The notes beneath the pieces are model-generated. The model saw only the letters and a program-made list of their open reading frames with translations, was not told the origin of the DNA and ran no database searches. 7,132 nt of DNA from NCBI GenBank assembly GCA_029859085.1, contig JAOUDU010000136.1, positions 1 to 7,132 of the forward strand. The letters run 5' to 3'. This document shows positions 1 through 5,610 of this stretch, piece after piece. Position numbers and translations under genes: made by a program. The DNA comes from Gammaproteobacteria bacterium (GTDB lineage: Bacteria; Pseudomonadota; Gammaproteobacteria; Pseudomonadales; Halieaceae). How positions within the stretch are numbered: the stretch's first letter is position 1; every line of letters starts with the position of its first letter.

Positions 1-1148
1 CGCCCGGGGTGTGAATGCAGGGCCAGAAACGCGATATTTGTCTGGATGCCGGCGTACTCGCTGTCCTGGGCGAAGCGGGCCTTCTCCCAGCCGTGACGGG
101 TTGCAACGGGTACGCGATAGACGATACCGAGCGCGCGGGTGAGCCAGGTATCACGGGTGGTAAACAGGTCGCGATAATCCCCATTGCGATCTATCAGCTG
201 CTCGGTGATGGTGAGCAGGGTTTGCTCCCGCGCATCGGCAGCGACCGTCGAGTTGAACGCAGGGTAAATCACCGGGTCCTTGGCCAGATCCCCGAACTGG
301 TCGAATTGCAGCATGTCCTCGAAGAACGCCCGTACCGCCGCCGGAAATTCCGCCGATGCGATCAGCCGGTCCGCCTGCCTGGCGAGTCCGTCTGCTGTGT
401 CGAGTTCACCGGCGCCGGCGGCACGCAACAACTCGGCATCGGGGGTCGAGTTGGTCAGGAAATAACTCAGTCGCGTCGCCCGGGACCAGGCGTCGAGTCG
501 TTCAAGCCCGGGGTGATCCGGGTCCGGCTCGGTGCGTTCGATTCGCAGCAGGAATTCCGGCGCCACCATCAGGCCTACCAGGGCATATTGCAGGCCCTCA
601 TAATAGTTGCCCAGTTGGGAGAAACCCTGCTGGGCCAGTTCGACGAAATTGTCTGTCTCCTCGTCCGTCAGTGGCCGCCGCCATAACAACAGGCCGTATT
701 TCGTGACGAAACTCCTGGTGCAGGACTGATCGAATTCAGATTCAGACGGTGGCGCACAGGGCAAGATCCGGTCACGCTGATCCGCTGCAAGGGCGGCTCT
801 GGCGACGCTGAGCGCGGCGCTGTCGTACTGTTCGATGCTGAAGGGCGACATGCCTGATTCGCTGGTGCCGATGGCGAGCAGGCCCTCGACGCGAAAGCCG
901 CGTTCAAAACGTGCCGGAATGCCTATGTCCGGACTGAATATGTCAGCGACGGTGGCGCGATACTGTGACTCCGTCAGGCGCCGAACCAGCGGCGGGCCGC
1001 CCACGGGTTCCGGCTCTGCGTTGCTGCCCCCGTCGCGACTGCAGCCGTGCAAGCCCCCCAGCAGAAACAGCAGGCAGGCGGCAAACGAAAACGCACCGGC
1101 GCAGCGCAGGGCCGGGCCGGCGAGGGCATACCGGCGCTTAGGGATCAT
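1..1148 (-). CDS. DUF1592-family (DUF1587/1595/1592/1588) lipoprotein, 3' end outside window
   Basis: 382 codons are visible and the gene runs off the left edge. The N-terminus is basic (KRR at residues 4-6), followed by a hydrophobic stretch and a lipobox-like LHGC with Cys36, so an outer-membrane or periplasmic lipoprotein is likely. In order I see a DUF1587-like start (RRLTESQYRATVADIF, residues 56-71), a DUF1595-like helical segment with the typical WRRPLTDEE (156-164) preceded by two cysteines (131, 143), a DUF1592-like region (about 222-345, with TRLSYFLTNSTPDAELL), and the beginning of a DUF1588-like segment (about 364-382, YAGIQTNIAFLALHSHPG). These domains travel together in large secreted proteins of planctomycetes, myxobacteria and marine proteobacteria, some of them fused to cytochrome c. 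No biochemical role is established. The ATG at 1148 overlaps the upstream gene's end by 11 bp (ATGATCCCTAA), so translational coupling is likely. The family assignment comes from recalled motifs. Confidence 0.85.
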   Translation of the reverse strand, partial: MIPKRRYALAGPALRCAGAFSFAACLLFLLGGLHGCSRDGGSNAEPEPVGGPPLVRRLTESQYRATVADIFSPDIGIPARFERGFRVEGLLAIGTSESGMSPFSIEQYDSAALSVARAALAADQRDRILPCAPPSESEFDQSCTRSFVTKYGLLLWRRPLTDEETDNFVELAQQGFSQLGNYYEGLQYALVGLMVAPEFLLRIERTEPDPDHPGLERLDAWSRATRLSYFLTNSTPDAELLRAAGAGELDTADGLARQADRLIASAEFPAAVRAFFEDMLQFDQFGDLAKDPVIYPAFNSTVAADAREQTLLTITEQLIDRNGDYRDLFTTRDTWLTRALGIVYRVPVATRHGWEKARFAQDSEYAGIQTNIAFLALHSHPG

Positions 1149-2385
1149 GGCGATCCTCGCCCTGGCCGCTTTGCTCCTGCCTGCCATCCACCACAAACGC
1201 CGGGATCGCCTGGATCCGGTACTGGGTTGAAATCGAGGTGCATTTGCCCGTCTCCGGGTCGGGGTGCCCGTCTGCATACTGGTACAGGCCATGATAGACG
1301 CCGTTGCAGGTGTATCCCAGAACATATGCAGCGCCGTTGGCCGTGCCGGCGCGAAGCGCGAGCGGGGCGAGTTCGCCCTTGCCGGTCAGGCCGTTGCGGA
1401 AACCAATACTGGTGTCGTAGAGGGCCTCCACCGGCGTGTAGCCCGACATGTAGCCTTCCATCGTGCCATTCTCAGACAGGGTCAGCCGCAGGCGCGCGTC
1501 CCGTAGTGCGCGAACCGTGTACATGCTGTTGGTGACATTGTGGAAGCGGACATCTGTCGGTTCGGTGGTGAGGACGCCGTCCTCGATGCGGCCGTGGGCT
1601 GTCGACTGGAAGCCAGGGTCCGGATCGGGCAGGTAGGTGGCATAGGGTAACGGATCGCGGCCGGGACTCAACTGGATTGGATCGGCATTGGCGAAAAAGC
1701 CGACGTCAACGCTGTCATCGTTATGGATATCGTCGACGCCACTCAGCGTCAGCAGTATGCCCCAGGCCCCCGTGAGCATCTCTATTGCATAGCTGTTTGA
1801 AACCCCGCCCGACCGGTATGACCGGGAGCAGCCAAAAACCCGGTAAAACTGGTTGTCGATACCTGGCTCCCCGTTCATTCCGGTAAACTCATCGTGGGCG
1901 CAGGTTCCGGGGCCGGGGCCGCCGTCGAGGTCGATGCCGAAGGCCTTTAAAGGGCCGGCCTGCACAGTGCGAAAGTGCGGGTCGGGCCCGCCAGCCTCGG
2001 GATTCATGCACAGGTTCTGGCCGTTGGGAGCAAGCGAGTATGCCCTCCCTCCCACTTTGAGACGCTCTGCGTAGGCCGCGTCGGATTCCTGGGGAAGGCG
2101 TTTGCCCTGCGGGGTCAGGGCAAAGATTTCCTCGATATTTAGCGATAGTCCCGACGGGCAGGCGCCGGCTTCCGCCTCGGCGGTGGTCAGTCCGTATTCG
2201 ATATGGGAGACCACAAATCCCGCCCTGCCTTCGCGTAAAAAAGGCGCGTCAGTTGCGCCGAGGCAAAATTGCGCGGACAGCAGCAGGGTGATTGCGCCTG
2301 CCAGGACGGATCTCCGGCGGCCGCCGGCCATCCCCGGGTCTCGCCGGGCCGCGCAGTCTACCGGCGGCAATTGCGCTACTGACAT
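1138..2385 (-). CDS. Exported protein of unknown family, first gene of the DUF1592 operon
   Basis: 415 residues; I recognise no family. An N-terminal export signal is visible: RRRSVL (23-28) followed by a hydrophobic run to about residue 44. It resembles a Tat motif (two Arg, x, two hydrophobic residues) but could equally be an ordinary Sec signal with cleavage near 44-47. The Cys41 context (AQFC) is a poor lipobox. The predicted mature part has six cysteines (76, 126, 162, 186, 360, 382), an even number that suits periplasmic disulfides. It is rich in Gly, Asp, Pro and Thr and looks beta-rich. The start at 2385 is preferred because GAAGAGG lies six bases upstream; Met19 (2331) is a possible alternative. 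It overlaps the downstream DUF1592 lipoprotein gene by 11 bp, so the two products probably act together at the cell surface. Its promoter is proposed at 2454-2481. Confidence 0.8.
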   Translation of the reverse strand: MSVAQLPPVDCAARRDPGMAGGRRRSVLAGAITLLLSAQFCLGATDAPFLREGRAGFVVSHIEYGLTTAEAEAGACPSGLSLNIEEIFALTPQGKRLPQESDAAYAERLKVGGRAYSLAPNGQNLCMNPEAGGPDPHFRTVQAGPLKAFGIDLDGGPGPGTCAHDEFTGMNGEPGIDNQFYRVFGCSRSYRSGGVSNSYAIEMLTGAWGILLTLSGVDDIHNDDSVDVGFFANADPIQLSPGRDPLPYATYLPDPDPGFQSTAHGRIEDGVLTTEPTDVRFHNVTNSMYTVRALRDARLRLTLSENGTMEGYMSGYTPVEALYDTSIGFRNGLTGKGELAPLALRAGTANGAAYVLGYTCNGVYHGLYQYADGHPDPETGKCTSISTQYRIQAIPAFVVDGRQEQSGQGEDRHDP

Positions 2386-2429
2386 TGACAGCCTCTTCCC
2401 ACGTTTTTCCCGCTCGCCGAATACTATGC

Positions 2430-2458
2430 TTTACTAACACCTATGTCAGTATTATTAT
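2430..2458 (+). promoter_or_regulatory. Sigma70-like promoter for the TetR gene
   Basis: TTTACT (2430-2435) and TATTAT (2453-2458) are separated by 17 bases. The -10 overlaps the -10 of the opposing minus-strand promoter almost base for base, so the two promoters should compete and share one control site. Transcription would begin near 2465, giving a leader of about 75 bases that contains the 14-bp palindrome at 2491-2504. Confidence 0.45.
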
Positions 2459-2475
2459 GACGCCAGTGTAAGTAA
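2431..2475. promoter_or_regulatory. 45-bp dyad, candidate operator of the TetR regulator
   Basis: Two nested inverted repeats share one centre at 2453. The outer arms are TTACTAACAC (2431-2440) and GTGTAAGTAA (2466-2475), matching at 9 of 10 positions. The inner arms are GTCA (2445-2448) and TGAC (2458-2461). The dyad covers the -10 elements of both divergent promoters. A position between a TetR-type gene and a divergent operon is the classic place for a TetR-family autoregulatory operator. It includes the half-site TATGTCA (2442-2448), which recurs at 4824-4830 and 6690-6696 in inverted orientation. Confidence 0.55.
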
Positions 2476-2481
2476 TGTCAA
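2454..2481 (-). promoter_or_regulatory. Sigma70-like promoter for the exported-protein/DUF1592 operon
   Basis: Reading the minus strand, a perfect TTGACA (2481-2476) is followed by 16 bases and CATAAT (2459-2454), which matches five of six consensus -10 bases. Transcription would begin near 2447, leaving a leader of about 60 bases before the ATG at 2385. The -10 lies at the centre of the 45-bp dyad 2431-2475, so a bound repressor would block it. Confidence 0.6.
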
Positions 2482-2490
2482 CCGGCGTGT

Positions 2491-2504
2491 GAACGTGCAC
2501 GTTC
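2491..2504. repeat. Perfect 14-bp palindrome in the TetR leader
   Basis: GAACGTGCACGTTC is its own reverse complement without a mismatch. It lies downstream of the predicted TetR transcription start and about 35 bases before the ATG. It could be a second operator or a site for another dimeric regulator. Its sequence is unlike the TGACATA-type elements. Confidence 0.45.
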
Positions 2505-2539
2505 CGTAACACTGACCTTGATCGGGGATCAGATTTTCC

Positions 2540-3205
2540 ATGGCCAGGACACAATCAGTCAGCGATGACGAAATCTTTGCCGCGGCCAGGAATGTGTTTG
2601 AGCGGCGCGGCCTGCATGGGTTCACTCTCACGGATGTCGCATCGGAAGTCGGGCTTTCCCGGGCGGCGATTATTTTACGGTTCGAAAGCACCCACGCACT
2701 TAAAGTCATGCTGATGGCGAGGCTGGTCGATGAATTTATCATCGCAATTGATGCCTTGCCTGACTCACCCGGTGGTGACAACCTGCTTCAGGTAGCGGCC
2801 TTCATCGGCGGTCTTGCCGGCAATCGCGGTTCTTTGCCCGCCTTCTTTTCAAACTATGTCGCCAACTTGGAAGATCCGGACCTCGCCGCGCTGGAGAAGA
2901 AGCGTGGCGAAGCATTGCACAGGGCAATACTGAGAGTGATGCCTGAAACCCGCCTCGACCGCGAGTCGGCGGCCTCTGCGTTCAATGCGCACTTGACCGG
3001 TACCATCATGAATTGGGTGGCAGTGGAGGAAACCGACTCGAGGGCCTTCGTGGTGAGACGAAGCAAGGACTGGCTGCGCCTGGCCGGAATCCCATATGAA
3101 GGCAGTTTGCCCGGCGTCACTGGTCGGGCCGCTTCACGAAAGCAGCTCCCGGCGTCGCGAAAAAGCGGCAGTGCATCGCGCCGGTCGCGGGCTTCAACCC
3201 GGTGA
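2540..3205 (+). CDS. TetR/AcrR-family transcriptional regulator
   Basis: 221 residues, a usual length for the family. The N-terminal DNA-binding domain is clear: a first helix at about 9-23 (DDEIFAAARNVFERRG), then the helix-turn-helix at about 28-47 (FTLTDVASEVGLSRAAIILR), and the typical RFESTHAL (47-54) where family members have a Y/HFxSKxxL motif. The C-terminal part (about 60-185) is helical and should form the dimer and ligand pocket; the ligand cannot be read from the sequence. An odd feature is the tail from 195 to 221, which is rich in Arg, Lys and Ser (nine basic, no acidic residues) and looks disordered. The start has only a weak GGGG about 12 bases upstream. It is divergent from the exported-protein/DUF1592 operon with a dyad between them, and is followed at 72 bp by the cytochrome gene, so it probably regulates both directions. 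Confidence 0.92.
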   Translation: MARTQSVSDDEIFAAARNVFERRGLHGFTLTDVASEVGLSRAAIILRFESTHALKVMLMARLVDEFIIAIDALPDSPGGDNLLQVAAFIGGLAGNRGSLPAFFSNYVANLEDPDLAALEKKRGEALHRAILRVMPETRLDRESAASAFNAHLTGTIMNWVAVEETDSRAFVVRRSKDWLRLAGIPYEGSLPGVTGRAASRKQLPASRKSGSASRRSRASTR

Positions 3206-3227
3206 CTCGAGACCCCGGAAGGATTTG

Positions 3228-3281
3228 ATGCATTCAACAAAAAAACAGCCGGATGCAAACAGCCAGGGTTCATTGGGATGA
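3228..3281 (+). CDS. 17-residue leader ORF coupled to the cytochrome gene
   Basis: An ATG at 3228 is preceded by a strong Shine-Dalgarno sequence, GGAAGGA (3217-3223), four bases upstream. The frame gives a 17-residue hydrophilic peptide (begins MHSTKKQ, ends GSLG) and stops at TGA 3279-3281. That stop overlaps the ATG of the cytochrome gene as ATGA. The ribosome site here is much better than the one directly before the cytochrome ATG, so this short ORF may exist to load ribosomes onto the cytochrome gene. The peptide itself resembles nothing I know. It could instead be a chance frame. Confidence 0.4.
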   Translation: MHSTKKQPDANSQGSLG

Positions 3282-4549
3282 ATTCCATTAAAACGCATCG
3301 AGGCGTTTTCTTCAGTGTCCTGGTGCTGGGAGTCTGCATGGTCGGCCTGTTTTTCCTGCTGCGCGAAGATGTGCACGCGCCGGCTGCCCTGGATACCTAC
3401 CAGGCGACGCCAGAAAAAGGCCGCTATCTCGCGCTGGTTGGCAACTGTACAAGCTGTCACACGCGAGAGGGCGGCAAGCCCTACGCCGGCGGTGTGGAGT
3501 TCCAGACCCCGTTTGGGATCCTGTATTCAACCAATATCACTATGGACAGGGAGACGGGTATAGGCGGCTGGTCCTTCGAGGATTTCTTTGATGCAATGAA
3601 ACACGGCGTGCGACCGGATGGCACGCATCTTTATCCCGCTTTTCCCTACACGGATTTCGCCCGCCTGACAGATGAGGATATCGCATCGCTCTTTCTATTT
3701 GTGCAGACTATCGCTCCGGAGGCGGTGCCCGCCAGGCCAAATGAGCTCGCTTTTCCATACAGCGTTCGCCCGCTGCTAGTTGTCTGGAAAGTGTTGTTTC
3801 ACGACCTGGACAGCTACAGCCCGGATATGACCCGCAGCGACAGCTGGAACAGGGGCGCCTACCTGGTAGAAGGCCTGGGCCATTGTGGTGCCTGCCATAC
3901 CCCAAGGAATTTCCTGGGCGCTGAAAAGGAGGATCTCGCGCTGACCGGTGGTGTCTATCTGGATAAGGTGAAGACCGGCAAATTCCGCGAGTGGTCCGGC
4001 GTCAACCTGACGCCGGCGCCCACCGGGCTGGCGAAATGGAACGAGGACGATATAGTCGCCTACCTGAAAAACGGGCAAAGCAGGCATGCCGTCGTGAACG
4101 GGCCCATGAATGACGTGGTGATGAACTCAACGCGATTTCTCACCGACGCCGACGCCGCCGCAATGGCGGCGTACCTGAAGGGCATCCCCGCCAACGAACA
4201 GCGCGGGAGCGGCGCGCCCGATCCGGAAACCCTGCGGGCCGGCGAGATAGGGTATACGGTGCACTGTGGCTCCTGTCACCTGCCCACCGGGCTGGGTGAC
4301 GACATCCTGGGTGTCTCGCTTGCCGGCAGCGCCATCGTGCAGGCCGAGAATCCCGCCTCCCTGCTCAACGTGATTCTCTATGGCCCGCACCTGCCCGCGC
4401 CACCGTTTGTGGTCGACCGCACGCAGATGAAAATGTTTGGCAAGAAGCTCTCCGACCAGGACATCGCGAGCATCGCCAGCTACGTGCGTTCCAGCTTCGG
4501 CAATCGCGGCGGCGCGGTAAGCCCGGAACAGGTAGGCCGGCAGCGCTAG
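3278..4549 (+). CDS. Membrane-anchored tri-heme cytochrome c, alcohol/aldehyde or nicotinate dehydrogenase subunit type
   Basis: 423 residues. A hydrophobic segment at about 10-28 is an uncleaved anchor or signal. Three heme c sites follow: CTSCH (57-61), CGACH (203-207) and CGSCH (330-334), one per cytochrome c domain, as in the AdhB-like and NicB-like subunits that pass electrons from a periplasmic dehydrogenase to quinone or terminal oxidases. Family blocks are visible: YSTNIT with ETGIGGWSFEDF (83-104), LYPAFPYTDF (118-127), CHTPRNFLGA (206-215), GPMNDVV (275-281) and a C-terminal MFGKKLSDQDIASIASYVR (386-404). Met386 is a likely axial ligand of heme 3, and Met277 or Met282 of heme 2. The first domain has Phe122 where AdhB proteins have Met (PAMPY). 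No dehydrogenase subunit is encoded beside it. CAGGG lies nine bases before the ATG; coupling to the leader ORF through ATGA is likely. It probably shares a transcript with the TetR gene. Confidence 0.9.
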   Translation: MNSIKTHRGVFFSVLVLGVCMVGLFFLLREDVHAPAALDTYQATPEKGRYLALVGNCTSCHTREGGKPYAGGVEFQTPFGILYSTNITMDRETGIGGWSFEDFFDAMKHGVRPDGTHLYPAFPYTDFARLTDEDIASLFLFVQTIAPEAVPARPNELAFPYSVRPLLVVWKVLFHDLDSYSPDMTRSDSWNRGAYLVEGLGHCGACHTPRNFLGAEKEDLALTGGVYLDKVKTGKFREWSGVNLTPAPTGLAKWNEDDIVAYLKNGQSRHAVVNGPMNDVVMNSTRFLTDADAAAMAAYLKGIPANEQRGSGAPDPETLRAGEIGYTVHCGSCHLPTGLGDDILGVSLAGSAIVQAENPASLLNVILYGPHLPAPPFVVDRTQMKMFGKKLSDQDIASIASYVRSSFGNRGGAVSPEQVGRQR

Positions 4550-4805
4550 GAAGCAGGCTCCTGGAGTGAATGTATCATGCTACCCGGCTTGAGCTGCCGA
4601 TAGACCCGTCGGTACTATGCGGGCCGTCAATCGTGGACGATTTGCTTGTCGGTGAACAGGTAGTCTTTCTAGTTCGCCATCGAACTGGGGGTCCCGGCGG
4701 CGAATCCATTCCAGCTCTTTGCATCGATTCGGAAACTGTCCGGGACGGTGTGGTGTTCGCAAGCCTGCCAAAAAACACACCATTCAAGTTATTTCTCTTT
4801 GCATA
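4550..4805. other. Gap without a convincing gene after the cytochrome
   Basis: Together with the promoter that follows, about 300 bases separate the cytochrome stop from the next coding start at 4854. Open frames exist on both strands (82 codons at 4570-4818 plus; 116 at 4575-4925 and 67 at 4580-4783 minus). None has a clear ribosome site, recognisable motif or supporting context. A loose inverted repeat, GGTGTG with CACACC, brackets roughly 4746-4780 but lacks a T-run, so I do not call a terminator. The segment becomes AT-rich towards the promoter at 4806. It could hold the remnant of a lost gene. Confidence 0.5.
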
Positions 4806-4834
4806 TTGCCGGGTTTGAATAGATGACATACTAT
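4806..4834 (+). promoter_or_regulatory. Sigma70-like promoter for the 247-aa gene
   Basis: TTGCCG (4806-4811), a 17-base spacer and TACTAT (4829-4834). Transcription would begin near 4841, leaving a leader of only about a dozen bases before the ATG at 4854. The -10 is the middle of the dyad 4824-4840. If this promoter is right, the upstream in-frame ATG at 4833 lies inside the -10 and cannot be the start. Confidence 0.45.
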
Positions 4835-4840
4835 GTGTCA
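4824..4840. promoter_or_regulatory. 17-bp dyad operator candidate, copy 1
   Basis: TGACATACTATGTGTCA has perfect 5-bp arms, TGACA and TGTCA, around seven bases. With the next five bases it matches positions 6690-6711 at 17 of 22 positions (TGACATA, four variable bases, GTG[T/C]CAATATA). It covers the predicted -10 of the 247-aa gene, a position suited to repression. The binding protein is unknown; the TetR-family product of this window is the obvious candidate. Confidence 0.6.
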
Positions 4841-4853
4841 ATATAAAGAAGCC

Positions 4854-5597
4854 ATGCCTGTTCCTCGACTGTATCCCTGTGTCGCGGAAATCCCCGCGGC
4901 GATTGGCAAGACACAGACCGAGCATTTCAACAGCGGTGACGAATATATCTACTGGCCCAGCCAGACGGAGACAGCCCCGGTGAACACTTCAGCGAAAACC
5001 CTCGATGAAACGATGCGTGAAAATTTCCGCGAAGGCGGCTTTACGGTGGTGGGCGAGCGCGAGCTGTACATGGAAGTCATGGACACAGCGACCGGCCTGG
5101 TGTGGATGAGCGCGGCGCCGGTGCAACCTGCGGATTTTGAAGCGCTGGCACTCGATGACCCCCTGGTCAAGTTGGGGATAGGGCGCGCGGCTATGGATCG
5201 CGCCGCGTTCCATTACTCCCCCGGTGCGTCGGGGAAACCGGTGCGCGAGCGCATTATCGACGGCCGGTTGTTTATCAATGTGGCGGCGCCGCAGGCGCAG
5301 AAGCCCCCGGTGGTGCCGGGAGGGCCGATCGAGATTTCGGTCGACAAGGCGCACCTGATCGGTTTTGCCGCCGGCCGCACTGTTGCGATCCTCAGTCTGC
5401 CCGAGGGTGACTTTGTCGAAGTCGTCGGCGACGCCGGCGCAGACGATACTCTCATCCTGCCGGAGGGCGCGAGGCTGCGCCGGATCGATCTCGGGCAGCC
5501 CTGGGTGGTCTCACTGCCGAACCCCACCCGGACGTTTTTCTGGTTCGGGCAACAGCTGCGCAGTTTCCAGGGGCCTGTGACGCTACCCGAGTTATAA
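4854..5597 (+). CDS. Protein of unknown family, 247 residues
   Basis: I recognise no family. There is no signal peptide or membrane segment, so it is probably cytoplasmic. The N-terminal half mixes helix and strand and is acidic (for example DETMRENFREGGFTVVGERELYMEVMD, read in two parts, 51-64 and 65-77). The C-terminal part (about 158-247) is beta-rich with a repeated PEG (183-185, 203-205) and Trp-Phe-rich end (FFWFGQQL, 228-235). No metal or catalytic motif stands out. The ATG at 4854 is chosen over 4833, seven codons earlier, because 4833 falls in the predicted -10 and because AAAGAAG precedes 4854, although closer than usual. Codon use and base content match the neighbours. It ends 3 bp from the convergent MBL gene. 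The operator in its promoter is shared with the MBL/DJ-1 pair, which suggests a common function. Confidence 0.75.
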   Translation: MPVPRLYPCVAEIPAAIGKTQTEHFNSGDEYIYWPSQTETAPVNTSAKTLDETMRENFREGGFTVVGERELYMEVMDTATGLVWMSAAPVQPADFEALALDDPLVKLGIGRAAMDRAAFHYSPGASGKPVRERIIDGRLFINVAAPQAQKPPVVPGGPIEISVDKAHLIGFAAGRTVAILSLPEGDFVEVVGDAGADDTLILPEGARLRRIDLGQPWVVSLPNPTRTFFWFGQQLRSFQGPVTLPEL

Positions 5598-5610
5598 GGA
5601 TTACAGCCCC
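5570..5610. repeat. Inverted repeat spanning the convergent stop codons
   Basis: GGGGCCTGT (5570-5578) can pair with ACAGCCCC (5603-5610) apart from one bulged C, with both stop codons in a 24-base loop. There is no T-run on either side, so an intrinsic terminator is weakly supported. It may nevertheless help end or stabilise both transcripts. Confidence 0.25.

Noticed and set aside
15..686. Long plus-strand open frame of 223 codons
   Set aside because: It lies opposite the DUF1592 lipoprotein gene, whose domain motifs are clear; the plus-strand product has no motif and the GC-rich codon pattern explains the open frame.
2519..2531. Short inverted repeat TGATC-GGG-GATCA before the TetR start
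   Set aside because: Only 5-bp arms and it overlaps the presumed ribosome site; not distinctive enough to call an operator.
4152..4172. Perfect hairpin with 8-bp arms (ACGCCGCC and GGCGGCGT, 5-base loop)
   Set aside because: It lies within the cytochrome coding region in a run of Ala/Asp codons and has no T-run; composition explains it.
4570..4818. Possible 82-aa gene in the gap after the cytochrome
   Set aside because: No recognisable motif and poor start context; overlapping frames on the other strand are equally open.
4833..4853. Earlier ATG for the 247-aa protein
   Set aside because: It lies inside the predicted -10 and the operator dyad and lacks a ribosome site. It would become possible if transcription starts further upstream.
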